Source: JABAAE01 sp036336715 (GTDB taxonomy: Bacteria; Planctomycetota; Planctomycetia; Pirellulales; Pirellulaceae). From it: a stretch of DNA of 64,000 nt. The position numbers and the translations under genes are program-made. The notes beneath the pieces were generated by a model, which searched no databases, was not told where the DNA came from, and was given only the letters and a program-made list of their open reading frames with translations. The DNA is taken from positions 1 through 64,000 of the forward strand of contig JAYZFP010000058.1 of the NCBI GenBank assembly GCA_036336715.1. The letters run 5' to 3'. How positions within the stretch are numbered: the first letter of the stretch is position 1; every line of letters starts with the position of its first letter. Shown here one piece after another: positions 34,995 to 44,649 of the stretch.

Positions 34995-36641
34995 TCAAAT
35001 TTTGAGCATCTCAAAAACTTCGTCCAGCTGCTTGGATTCGGGCAGCGGGTTGGGTTTGGCAAACGTGTCCTCCAGGGCGGGCTGGGACGACTTGACCCGT
35101 TCCTGGATTTCATCTTTCAGGTCGCGGATCAACTCCACATTCCGGAAAAACTGCTGTTTCAGTTCCTCGCCTTCGAGGGGATGAGTCAATTCCGCATTCA
35201 AGCGTGTCATGACATCAATCTTGCTCTGGTCTACGAAGACCGGTGTGGCGTTGACCTCCGGGTCGGCCTTGAACCACTCCCGGAAGAAATCCTGCATTTC
35301 CTTGTTCAATTGCCGGATTTCCTCCACTCCCCGTGAAAGGGACTGAATAAACCCGATATCGGTCAGCTTGCGGTTGAAATACAGCAGTGCCGGGAAGCCC
35401 CAGTAAACGGCATAATCCCAGATGAACTTGACCGCCATGATGCGGGGGTTTCCGAACAGCGGATACTGGTCCCTGTAGGTAAGAAGGTTGTTCTGGAACA
35501 GCGTCAAAAAGATGCTTTGCAGTGCAGGTGCCAGGTGCTCAATGGAACGACCTGCCAAATCCTCTTCGATCAGCTTGCCGGCCATCGTGTTGCCGATGGC
35601 AATGAAATCGCTGCCCGGGGAATAAAATGGGTCGAGGAAGGCGGCAGCCTCTCCAACGAGAGCCCAGCGATTTTTGGAGTATACCTGGCGGCTGCCGCGT
35701 GACATTTTCCGGATGGCGAGGAAATCCTGGATGCCGTCCAGGTGGTCCCGGAGTGCGTCGGCACACTCGGGCTCGTGGGTTTCCAGCCAACGCATGGATT
35801 TGTCGATGGAATTGAGTTCCTGAAGCGGGTGGATCCGGGGATCGGCCACGATGCCGATGCTTGTGGAACCTGAGGCCAGGGGGATCAGCCAGACCCAGTA
35901 GCCTTCCCCCATCAGGTGGTTGGTGCTCAGCCAGCGGCGGGGCAACTTGCCCGTCAGTTGCTGCCAATCCCGGTCATCGGACCACTGATCGATCTGGATC
36001 TGCTGGTCGACCCGAAACCAGACCGCATTAATATCATGGCCAAGGTCCTCTTCCAGGTCATACATCCGTTTGATCAAGCTGGCCCTGCCGGTCGAATCGA
36101 CGACCCATCTCGATTTCAGAGTCAGGCTTTCCTCACGGTTGGAGAGGTGGATGGTGTGTGATTCAGCGTCCCCCCCTGCCCCGTTTTCACCAAGTTCGAG
36201 TGATTTGACCTTGAATCCCGAGTAAATCCGGGCACCCATCTTTTCATCATTTTCGGCCAGGTAATTTTCCAGTCTTCCCCGGTCCACCTGGTAACTGGGC
36301 GCGGCAAAAAAGGAACTCCCCCCCACTTCGGTACCCTCATCGATGGACTGGAATGCGTCTTTGAAAAAAAAACGGAGTCCAAACTTGGGCAACTGGTCGT
36401 CGGTCAGGTGTTTTTTCAGTTTCAGCACTTCACCGAAATAGTGGGCCCCAATTTCAACCGTCGATTCACCCACCTTGTGGGCCGCTTCCTGTACCGGGAA
36501 TTTCCTTTTTTCCACGATTGCAATCCGGAGTCCCGGGTGATCGGTCAGCAGTTGCCGACCCAGCGTGAGACCCGCCAGGCCTCCCCCGAGGATGACCACG
36601 TCGTAATTCGGGTTCGGCGAATTGTCTGGTGTTTCACTCAT
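34995..36641 (-). CDS. FAD-dependent halogenase-like oxidoreductase 2
   Basis: A 548-residue paralog of the next gene. It has DVVILGGGLAGLTLGRQ near the N-terminus, KVGES at 56-60, QLPKFGLRFFF with the candidate catalytic Lys at 86, and WVWLIPLASGSTSIGIV with the WxWxIP motif at 249-254. It also has WVVDSTGRASLIKR and VGEAAAFLDPFYSPGSDFIA. Its ATG overlaps the TGA of the polyketide synthase (ATGA at 36641-36638), so the two are translationally coupled. The C-terminal ~120 residues are helical and acidic and are shared with the paralog. The proposed role is halogenation of the PKS product; the identity of halide and site is unknown. Confidence 0.82.
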   Translation of the reverse strand: MSETPDNSPNPNYDVVILGGGLAGLTLGRQLLTDHPGLRIAIVEKRKFPVQEAAHKVGESTVEIGAHYFGEVLKLKKHLTDDQLPKFGLRFFFKDAFQSIDEGTEVGGSSFFAAPSYQVDRGRLENYLAENDEKMGARIYSGFKVKSLELGENGAGGDAESHTIHLSNREESLTLKSRWVVDSTGRASLIKRMYDLEEDLGHDINAVWFRVDQQIQIDQWSDDRDWQQLTGKLPRRWLSTNHLMGEGYWVWLIPLASGSTSIGIVADPRIHPLQELNSIDKSMRWLETHEPECADALRDHLDGIQDFLAIRKMSRGSRQVYSKNRWALVGEAAAFLDPFYSPGSDFIAIGNTMAGKLIEEDLAGRSIEHLAPALQSIFLTLFQNNLLTYRDQYPLFGNPRIMAVKFIWDYAVYWGFPALLYFNRKLTDIGFIQSLSRGVEEIRQLNKEMQDFFREWFKADPEVNATPVFVDQSKIDVMTRLNAELTHPLEGEELKQQFFRNVELIRDLKDEIQERVKSSQPALEDTFAKPNPLPESKQLDEVFEMLKI

Positions 36642-39600
36642 TTTTTTTCCAGCGCTTGTGTTTGATCCGGATGTTGTGTCAGGTGTTCGGAAACTTCGGT
36701 GATCCAGTATCGTTTCCTGTCGAACGGGTAAAGTGGCAGGCGTAACGGACGAAACGGCCCTGCCCCATTAATGGTTCCCACATTCAGCGGATAACCTTTT
36801 TCATACATTTCGGCAGCCATCTTTAAAAGATGAATCTTGAGGTCTTCACCAGAAGAGAGGCAATCCTGGAAATTGCCAAGCTGAGCCGTTCCTGGTGAGG
36901 CCGGGTTGGATGCAAACCGAAGGGTCATTGCCTCGTATGGATCCGGGGCATCCCCGGGGGCTTCCGGTTTTTCGCTCGAAGGCTGGCCTTTCAGTTCAGC
37001 TTCCAGCAGCTCCCTCCAGTAACTTCCGCCCGGGACACGGTGTACCGGGATCGGTTCGCCAGCAAGTGGGCAAGTCAGGTTGATTTCCGGTGGGTAAAAA
37101 TTGAACTGATCGGCATATTTTTCAAAAAGATCAAGGGCATTCGTCTGTTCCTGGCAGGATTGCCAATAGGCGATCATGGATAGGGCATCCTCCCAGGAGA
37201 CCACACCCGCAACGCAGCCGGCCGCGAATTGGCCGAATGACTGACCGGCCACTTGATCCGGCTCCAAACCCCAGTCCTGCCAGAGAGCCGCCTGGGCGGC
37301 TTGTCCGATGAAATGTCGGGACGGGGCAGATACAGGTGAATTCTCCTGAAAAAGATCGGTAAGAGATTGTCCGTTCTGCTTCCGGTAGACGTTCTCCAGT
37401 TCTCCAATCCGCTGACTGGCAAGATCCGAAAGAGTCTTCAGTGAATTCAGTTTTTCCCCTGTCAGGAGGAAATCCCGTTCAAAAAGCCAATGCATCGACG
37501 AGGTGATCGAAGCTGCAGGCAGCGGTTCGTCAGAGGATGGACCCGTCTCCCGTGCCAAAGATTTCAAACGGGCCTGGATCTGGTGCCTTGCCTGCTCGCT
37601 GTCCCGGAATACGATTCCGCAGCGGAGTGGATAATGACGGCGAGCCGTACCCGAAAAATGGGCGACGTCCTTGAGGCGACCGGTGTCCAGGGATCCAAGC
37701 ATGCGGTGATAGCGATTCAGTAATTCAACCAGTGCGGGCCGTGACAAGGCGTTGACAAACAGAACCTGCGGACGGTCAGTCGCCCGGATTTCCTGACCGG
37801 TTTCGGATTTTTCCCCGAATTTGACCGGTTTCGATGGATCGCTACCCGGGGTGGAACCCTCTCCCGCGTTGGGATCCTTCAGAAGGACGTCTTTTGCCCC
37901 AGGGCGGTCTTTTGGTGAAGGCCCTTCCCAGCTGCTGAGTAACAGATGGGCGTTGGTCCCTGCGAGGCCGAGTGCCGTAACAGCTGCCAGGCGGCCGGGT
38001 TGGCCGAATTCCAGTGGCTCGGTGGGAACGGTGACGGGCATCCTCGACCACGGAATGTGACGGCTGGGTGCGTCGAAGTGATTCTGTGGAGGAATCGTCT
38101 TTCGGTGCAAGGCCATCACCGTTTTGATCAAACCCGAAACTCCCCCTGCCGCTTCGAGGTGGCCGATATTCGCCTTGGCCGAGCCAACGATCAGTGGATT
38201 TTCCCGGGAGCGATTTTTCCCGTAAACCTTGATTGCCGCCGTCATTTCGATCGGGTCGCCATATTCGGTTCCGGTTCCATGGGCCTCAAGATAGTTGACA
38301 TCCTGGGGAAGCACTCCAGCGTCAGCAACCGCGGATTCGATAACCCGGATCTGCGCCTTGCTGCTGGGCGTTGTCAGGCCGCCGGTGAATCCGTTGTGGG
38401 CGATCGCTCCACCGCGGATCACAGCCAGAATTTCGTCTCCGTCACGCTGGGCATCGGAAAGCCTTTTCATGACCACGACCCCGCATCCTTCGCCACGACC
38501 AAAACCGTTGGCATCCGCGGAAAAACTCTTGCAGCGACCATCCGGGGCCAGTAAACCTGCTTTGGACATCAAGAGAAAGTTGACCGGAGCAAGCATGGCA
38601 TTCACGCCTCCTGCCAGGGCCAAATTACAGTGTCTTTCCTGCAGACTGCGGGCCGCCTGGATCACTGAAACCAGGGAACTGCTGCTGGCCGTGTCGATGG
38701 CCACACTGGGACCTTCCAGTCCCAGCAGGTGGCTGATCCTCCCGACGCCAGCGCTGTGGGAGAGCCCGGCACCCTCGAAACACTCAATAACCTCCCGATC
38801 TTCTAGCGATGGGAGAAACGCGTAATCCTGTCCCATGATCCCCATGAAAACACCGACACTGGGGTCCGCGATAGGGCGGGTAGGAATTCCGGCATCTTCG
38901 AGGGCATGGTAACAGTTTTCCAGCAGCAGCCGATGCTGGGGGTCGATCCAACAGGCTTCAGCCGGCGGGATTCCAAAAAAATTGGCATCGAAGCGGTCAA
39001 TGTCTTCGATAAATCCGCCCTGCCGGGTATTCATGGTTCCCGGTTCGCCCGTTTCACTGAAAAAACGCTCGATGTCCCATCGGTCCGATGGGATTTCACC
39101 TACCGAATCGACCTTGTTGAGCAGGTTCTCCCAATATTGCTCGCTGTCGCTTGCCCCGGGAAACCGGCAACTGAGCCCAACAATTGCAATTTCTTCCCGG
39201 CTCAACGGTGCGGGCGGGGCGGTTGCCGACGGGGTCGAGTCCGCCTTGCTTTCCGGATTGCCGCTTGGGGATTCCGCAACGATCAGGTTGACCAGGTATT
39301 CCGCGATCGAGTCGATGGTCGGATGGTCGAACAGCAGAGATGGACCAAGTTCAAATTGATCTCCAAAAGTGACCTGCAGGCTGGAGCCAAACTCGACGGC
39401 CATCAGCGAGTCGAGGCCCATTTCGATCAGGGGTCGGTCGGTTTCGGGCGGAGATTCACTGGCAAGCACCTCCTGGAAAAGTTTCTGGACCGTGGTGCGT
39501 ACCTGGTTCACCCTTTCGGCGGCCGGCATTTTTTTCAACCGGGCAACCAGTTGTGAATCCCCGCTTCGCCCCTTTGTCTTTTCTGTAACCAATTCGGACA

Positions 39601-42600
39601 ACAGGCGGGGAGTTTTCCCATCGGCTCCCAGTTTCAGTTTGCGCCAATCCACGTCAATCACGATGGCATGACTTTGCTGCTGATTCTCGAAAGCGTATTG
39701 CAGGGCCGCGTGTGCATCGTTGCTTTGCAATGCGACGATGCCCTGGACTTCCAAACGCCTTTTGACCCGCTCGTCATCAGCCATTCCTTCCGTCCAGGGA
39801 CCCCAGTTGATCGACAGGGAGTTCAGGCCCTGTTGTGTGCGGAACTCGGCAAGTCCATCAAGAAAGGCGTTCGCCGTCGCGTAGTTGGACTGGCCAGGTG
39901 AGCCCAGCGTCGAGGCGACCGAAGAATAGAGGATGAAAAAATCGAGGTCCATCCGGAGGGTCTGCTGGTGGAGGTGCCAGGCAGCATGGGATTTCGGCAC
40001 CAGCACCCGGGCGAATTTTTCGCGATTCTGGTTGTCGACCAGTCCATCTTCCAGGACACCGGCGGCATGCAGAATCCCTCCCAGCGGAAGGTATTCCCTG
40101 CCAAAACAGTTCACCAGGGACGCGACCTGTTCGGCCTGTCCCACATCCGCCTGGTGAATCACGATTCGGCACTCCTGTTCCCTGAGTGTCTCCAGGAAAG
40201 CTGCGGTGGTGGAGTCTTCCTTTCGCCGGGAGACCAGCACCACTTCGCCTGCGCCCTTTTCTGCAAGCCATCTGGCTGCCTGACGTCCCAGTTTTCCCAG
40301 TCCCCCGGTAATCAGGTAACTGGCGTCCGGCCGAATGTTGGGGAAGGGAGTGGCCTCCGCCGCCCGTTCAAGCCGGGTAATCCGGGGGACATATTGTTCT
40401 TCGTCCCGGATGGCTATTTGGCCCTCTTCGGATTCGGTGAGCAGGATGTCGAGCAGGGGGGCCACCCGCCCGTCATGCCACTCCGAATCGACCAGTCGAC
40501 ACCGGTACTCCGGGCATTCGGCCGCGACGACCCTTCCCAGTCCCCAGTACTGTGTCTGGAAGGGATTGGTTGCCGCTTTGGAATCCTGCCTGACGGCATG
40601 GGCATTTTGGGTGACCAGTTGCAGTCCGGCCGGAAGTTGTCGCCGGCCCGTTTCCCGCCACCTTTGGACGAAAGAAACCAGGGCTTCGCATTGAAGACTG
40701 GTCGTGGCAAAGTCCTGGACTTCGTCAGCCAGTAACCAGATCAGACCGTCAATCTCATCCGGATTCGCAAACCCGCGGAAATCGGCTTCCAGCTTTTTCC
40801 ATGCCTGCGGTTGGGCCAGGTCGAGGGAAAGAAATGATTCCGGCAGCGGTCCGGCGTCCTCCTGCTGAAGTTGAACGCCCCGACAGCTGTGTCCCCGGTT
40901 TTCCAATTCCCGCAACAGTTCCTGTTGTCGGCTGCTGGAGGCTGCCGTTCCAACGATCAGCCATTTTTTCGATTTCAGCTGGGAGCCGGTGAGGCGGGAT
41001 TTCCGCCAGCTCATCTGGTGAACAAAGTGCCCGGGCCCACTTCGGTTAATTCGCCGCAGTGTGGAACGTGGGATTCGTTGGACCTTTAATTCCTCGATTT
41101 GCACCAGCAAATCACCGCTTGCGGAATAAAGATCCAGGTTGGCAATTCGGGTGGGACCTTCGTTTTCGATCCACCGGGCGTGCCCCCAGGCCTCTTCCTG
41201 CAGGGGCCCGAAACAGCGGATGGTTTTCAGGGCGACGGGAAGGAACATTTCGTCACCCTCACGGGACAATCCCGCCGCAAGGGAATGAAAGGCGCCATCC
41301 AGCAGAGTGGGTGAAAGGTGGTAGCCCGCCCTGTCCACCGACTCGGTCAAATGGAAAAGCAACTCCCCTTCGCTCTGCCAGAGGGCCCTGACGGTCCGGA
41401 ACTGTTCTCCGTATTCGAGGTCGATGGACTTGAGAAAGCTGTAGAATTCGTCGACGTCCAGGGGATCTGCCAGGCGGCTTTTCAGTTCTTCCAACTGGGC
41501 AGGGGGCCCTGGCTGTTCAGCAGCCTTTGCCTGATCTACAAGGAAATGGCGTGTCCATTGGCGGTCCTCCGGCTGACTGGAATAACTTTCGAGGCAAGCT
41601 GTTTCCCCGGTACCGTTACCGGGGACAGCCTCACGGACAACCGTTTGAACGGCGGTTCGTCCCTCCAGGTTCAGCGGCCTTTCAAAACGAATTCCGTTCA
41701 GCTCAACCGCCGGAAATTTTTCCAGGCAGGCAGCAACTGCCATTTCGACGAAGGCGGCGCCGGGCAGCACAATCGAGTCCATGACCTCATGGTCGGAAAG
41801 CCAGGAAGGGCTGTCGCGGTCGACGAAATTCTCAAATCGAACCGTGTTTTCCTCACCGGCCAGGGGGATGCGGCTGCCGAGCAAGGGGTGTGCTGTATGA
41901 TGTTCGGAATGGTCGGCCCGTGGCTTGTCGGGCCCCCAGAACCTCCTGCGCTGGAAACGGTAGGTGGGGAGGCGGTCGGCGGAGGTAGTTTCATTGGGAG
42001 ACCGGTTTGGCCAGTCAGGATCGACGCCGTGAACGTAATGGGCTGCCAGGACCCTCGACATCGATATCGTCTCCTCAACTTCCTGGTCGAGGCAGGGGAT
42101 GAGTCGACTTTTGTCCATGGAACTGGCGAGCTGAGCCATCCGCGTCAATACGGGCCGCGGTCCGAGTTCCACAAACAGGTTGCCCCTGTCCTCCGTAACC
42201 GAGGTCAGGCTTTCGTGGTAGCGTACCGGTTGCCGAATGTGTTGGGCCCAGTATCCTCCATCAAAAAGGAACTCGGGCGACAGTGTTTTTCCACTGACGT
42301 TGCAGACCAGTGGTATTTCACAGGGGGTGAACCGGATGGATCGGGCAAACTCACCAAATTCGTCGAGAATCGGTTCCATCAGATGGGAATGAAAAGCGTG
42401 GGAAGTCACCAGTTCACGCGTGCGGATTTTCTTTTCCAGGCACCGTTGGTGCAAAGTGTCGATTGCTTCGGACTGTCCGCTGACCACGATGTGCGAAACG
42501 TTGTAAGCACCGATTTCAGCTCGCTCGATTCCTTTCAAAAGGTCTTCGACCTGTTCACGCGAACTGAAAATGGCAATCATTTTTCCTTCGCGGGGGAGCG

Positions 42601-44644
42601 AGGAAATCAGCCTCCCCCGTTCGGCGATCAGGTTCAGGCCGTCTTCCCAGGGCATTGCACCTGCGACGCAGGCTGCAGCAAACTGTCCCACGCTGTGCCC
42701 CAGAACCAGGTCGGGTGAAAGTCCCCAATGTTGCAGGAGTCCGGAGATACCCATTTGCAGGGCAAACAGGCCCGGCTGTGTCCAGGCGGTATCATTCAAA
42801 CGATCCTCGTTTCCAAAGAGGACGTCGATCAGCGATTCTCCTCGCAGGTCGCGAATCCATTCATCGCACTGGTCGATGGCCGAGCGAAAAACGGGCTCCA
42901 ATTCATAAAGCTGTTTTCCCATGCCGACGTACTGGGAGCCCTGGCCGGTGAACTGCCAGACGGTTTTCAGCTTTTTGTCTCGAGAGGCCAGCAATGCGTC
43001 GTCGCCTGCCTGGGAGCGGGACAGTTGCCGAAACAGTTCATTGGCCTGTTGTGGATTCTTTGCCACAATGGCCGCGCGATGGTCATGGTGTCTGCGTGAA
43101 CGGTTCGAGGCTTGGGAGAGGCTGTCCCACGCCCGTGGGTCCGCTTCTGCAAAAGTCCGGGAATAGGCTTCGAGGTTGTCCTGCAGAGCTTCTTCATTCA
43201 TTCCACTGACGGTAACCAGATGTGGCCAGCCGTTGCCATTCGGTTCGGCTGGGGAAGCCGGTTCGACCTGGGAACGGTAGGCCTCCAGGACCACGTGCGC
43301 ATTGGTACCGCTCATGCCAAAGGCGCTCAGGCCGGCCAGTTTGCGTTCCGGGTCCGGCCAACGGGTGGCCTCGGTAAGAACCTGGATTGGGGCTGCTTCC
43401 CAGGGGATGTGGGGATTGGGATCTTCGAAGTTGGACTGTCCCGGTATCGTTGGATCCTGGAGTGCCAGCAATACCTTGACCAGCCCGGCCATCCCGGCCG
43501 CCGCTTCCAGGTGGCCGATCTGGGTTTTCACCGATCCGATCATCAGGGGACGATCCCCGGAACGGGACTCGCAATAGGCAGACATGGCAGCCTGAACCTC
43601 CAGCGGGTCTCCCAGCTCGGTTCCCGTTCCATGGGCCTCCAGGTAATCGACCTCGCTGGCATCCACGCCTGCCCGCTGAATCGCCTTTCGAATGACCTGC
43701 TGCTGGGCCTTTGGGTTGGGCGCTGTCAGGCCGCCACTGTAGCCGTTGTGGCCCACGGCCGATCCACGGATCACTCCCAGGATCCTGTCGCCGGCAGCTT
43801 CGGCGTCGGCGAGCCTCCTGAGGGTAACCACCCCACAGCCTTCCCCTCGCAGGTATCCATCCGCAGCGGCGTCAAAAGCGCGGGAATGTCCGCTGGGAGA
43901 AAGGGCCTTGAGCTTGCAGGTCAGGATGTTGGTTGTGGGGGAGCAAATAACATTCACCCCGCCGACCACTGCCTGATCGCAATCATGACGCTGCAGACTG
44001 GAAATCGCCAGGTGCAAAGCGACCAGCGATGACGAACATGCGGTGTCCACTGCCAGCGCGGGTCCGGTCAGCCCCAGGTAATAGGCCAGTCGACCGCTGA
44101 GGAAGCTGCCAGCCGCCCCGGTTGCGATGTAGGGATTCAGGTTGAGAAAAGAATCGCTGGCCTCGTTCTGGTAATCGTTATGCATCCAGCCGACAAAAAC
44201 ACCGGTGCTTTCCCCAATCTGTTCGGGCAACCATCCCGCTCGTTCCATCGCTTCCCAGGCGACTTCCAGCAGCAAGCGTTGCTGCGGGTCGACCCACACC
44301 GCTTCCCTGGGAGAGATGCCGAAGAACTCCGGGTCCATCTGGTCGATCGACTCGAGATAAACGCCTTTTTGGGTGTACATTTTTCCCGGTATTTCCGGGT
44401 TTTCATCGTAGAAAGCTTCCAGGTCCCATCGACTACCGGGAACATCGCTGACCAGGTTTTCCGGTGCCAGAAGCTGTTGCCAGTATTTCTCGGGAGTATC
44501 CGCACTACCGGGGAAACGGCAGGCCATGGAAACCACGGCAATCGGTTCGTAGCCCGATTGCTTCGCCTCAAGCTCTTTTTTGAGCTGGCGAATTTTCAGC
44601 AGGGCTTTTTTGTTGGCAGAAAGGTTTTCGAGGTTGGATGCCAT
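36638..44644 (-). CDS. Type I polyketide synthase, KS-AT-DH-KR-ACP-KS(Ser)-degenerate AT
   Basis: A 2668-residue megasynthase. A coiled N-terminal docking helix (~8-30) precedes KS1 (~33-460; Cys203 in DTACSSSL, His338, His378). AT1 (~560-880) has GHSVG with Ser651, and HAFHS at 749-753, the malonyl-CoA signature. DH (~915-1200) has His952 and Asp1116, but HxxxDxxxxP instead of HxxxGxxxxP. KR (~1440-1640) has GGLGKLG and Tyr1588. ACP (~1715-1790) has Ser1746 in GLDSL. KS2 (~1815-2240) has DTASSSS with Ser1987 in place of the catalytic Cys, while its two His remain. A final AT-like region (~2290-2650) has GQSFG, lacks the usual GQGSQ start and the HAFHS segment, and is shortened. There is no ER, second ACP or thioesterase. 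DH plus KR without ER predicts unsaturated (polyene) extension if used iteratively. It starts 5 bases after the ligase-ACP gene stops. Confidence 0.93.
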   Translation of the reverse strand: MASNLENLSANKKALLKIRQLKKELEAKQSGYEPIAVVSMACRFPGSADTPEKYWQQLLAPENLVSDVPGSRWDLEAFYDENPEIPGKMYTQKGVYLESIDQMDPEFFGISPREAVWVDPQQRLLLEVAWEAMERAGWLPEQIGESTGVFVGWMHNDYQNEASDSFLNLNPYIATGAAGSFLSGRLAYYLGLTGPALAVDTACSSSLVALHLAISSLQRHDCDQAVVGGVNVICSPTTNILTCKLKALSPSGHSRAFDAAADGYLRGEGCGVVTLRRLADAEAAGDRILGVIRGSAVGHNGYSGGLTAPNPKAQQQVIRKAIQRAGVDASEVDYLEAHGTGTELGDPLEVQAAMSAYCESRSGDRPLMIGSVKTQIGHLEAAAGMAGLVKVLLALQDPTIPGQSNFEDPNPHIPWEAAPIQVLTEATRWPDPERKLAGLSAFGMSGTNAHVVLEAYRSQVEPASPAEPNGNGWPHLVTVSGMNEEALQDNLEAYSRTFAEADPRAWDSLSQASNRSRRHHDHRAAIVAKNPQQANELFRQLSRSQAGDDALLASRDKKLKTVWQFTGQGSQYVGMGKQLYELEPVFRSAIDQCDEWIRDLRGESLIDVLFGNEDRLNDTAWTQPGLFALQMGISGLLQHWGLSPDLVLGHSVGQFAAACVAGAMPWEDGLNLIAERGRLISSLPREGKMIAIFSSREQVEDLLKGIERAEIGAYNVSHIVVSGQSEAIDTLHQRCLEKKIRTRELVTSHAFHSHLMEPILDEFGEFARSIRFTPCEIPLVCNVSGKTLSPEFLFDGGYWAQHIRQPVRYHESLTSVTEDRGNLFVELGPRPVLTRMAQLASSMDKSRLIPCLDQEVEETISMSRVLAAHYVHGVDPDWPNRSPNETTSADRLPTYRFQRRRFWGPDKPRADHSEHHTAHPLLGSRIPLAGEENTVRFENFVDRDSPSWLSDHEVMDSIVLPGAAFVEMAVAACLEKFPAVELNGIRFERPLNLEGRTAVQTVVREAVPGNGTGETACLESYSSQPEDRQWTRHFLVDQAKAAEQPGPPAQLEELKSRLADPLDVDEFYSFLKSIDLEYGEQFRTVRALWQSEGELLFHLTESVDRAGYHLSPTLLDGAFHSLAAGLSREGDEMFLPVALKTIRCFGPLQEEAWGHARWIENEGPTRIANLDLYSASGDLLVQIEELKVQRIPRSTLRRINRSGPGHFVHQMSWRKSRLTGSQLKSKKWLIVGTAASSSRQQELLRELENRGHSCRGVQLQQEDAGPLPESFLSLDLAQPQAWKKLEADFRGFANPDEIDGLIWLLADEVQDFATTSLQCEALVSFVQRWRETGRRQLPAGLQLVTQNAHAVRQDSKAATNPFQTQYWGLGRVVAAECPEYRCRLVDSEWHDGRVAPLLDILLTESEEGQIAIRDEEQYVPRITRLERAAEATPFPNIRPDASYLITGGLGKLGRQAARWLAEKGAGEVVLVSRRKEDSTTAAFLETLREQECRIVIHQADVGQAEQVASLVNCFGREYLPLGGILHAAGVLEDGLVDNQNREKFARVLVPKSHAAWHLHQQTLRMDLDFFILYSSVASTLGSPGQSNYATANAFLDGLAEFRTQQGLNSLSINWGPWTEGMADDERVKRRLEVQGIVALQSNDAHAALQYAFENQQQSHAIVIDVDWRKLKLGADGKTPRLLSELVTEKTKGRSGDSQLVARLKKMPAAERVNQVRTTVQKLFQEVLASESPPETDRPLIEMGLDSLMAVEFGSSLQVTFGDQFELGPSLLFDHPTIDSIAEYLVNLIVAESPSGNPESKADSTPSATAPPAPLSREEIAIVGLSCRFPGASDSEQYWENLLNKVDSVGEIPSDRWDIERFFSETGEPGTMNTRQGGFIEDIDRFDANFFGIPPAEACWIDPQHRLLLENCYHALEDAGIPTRPIADPSVGVFMGIMGQDYAFLPSLEDREVIECFEGAGLSHSAGVGRISHLLGLEGPSVAIDTASSSSLVSVIQAARSLQERHCNLALAGGVNAMLAPVNFLLMSKAGLLAPDGRCKSFSADANGFGRGEGCGVVVMKRLSDAQRDGDEILAVIRGGAIAHNGFTGGLTTPSSKAQIRVIESAVADAGVLPQDVNYLEAHGTGTEYGDPIEMTAAIKVYGKNRSRENPLIVGSAKANIGHLEAAGGVSGLIKTVMALHRKTIPPQNHFDAPSRHIPWSRMPVTVPTEPLEFGQPGRLAAVTALGLAGTNAHLLLSSWEGPSPKDRPGAKDVLLKDPNAGEGSTPGSDPSKPVKFGEKSETGQEIRATDRPQVLFVNALSRPALVELLNRYHRMLGSLDTGRLKDVAHFSGTARRHYPLRCGIVFRDSEQARHQIQARLKSLARETGPSSDEPLPAASITSSMHWLFERDFLLTGEKLNSLKTLSDLASQRIGELENVYRKQNGQSLTDLFQENSPVSAPSRHFIGQAAQAALWQDWGLEPDQVAGQSFGQFAAGCVAGVVSWEDALSMIAYWQSCQEQTNALDLFEKYADQFNFYPPEINLTCPLAGEPIPVHRVPGGSYWRELLEAELKGQPSSEKPEAPGDAPDPYEAMTLRFASNPASPGTAQLGNFQDCLSSGEDLKIHLLKMAAEMYEKGYPLNVGTINGAGPFRPLRLPLYPFDRKRYWITEVSEHLTQHPDQTQALEKK

Positions 44645-44649
44645 GCTGT

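Noticed and set aside
38684..38686. KS2 Ser codon as a sequencing error for Cys
   Set aside because: AGC versus TGC is one base, but the degenerate AT and missing ACP after KS2 independently indicate a non-extending module, so I keep it as real pending read inspection.
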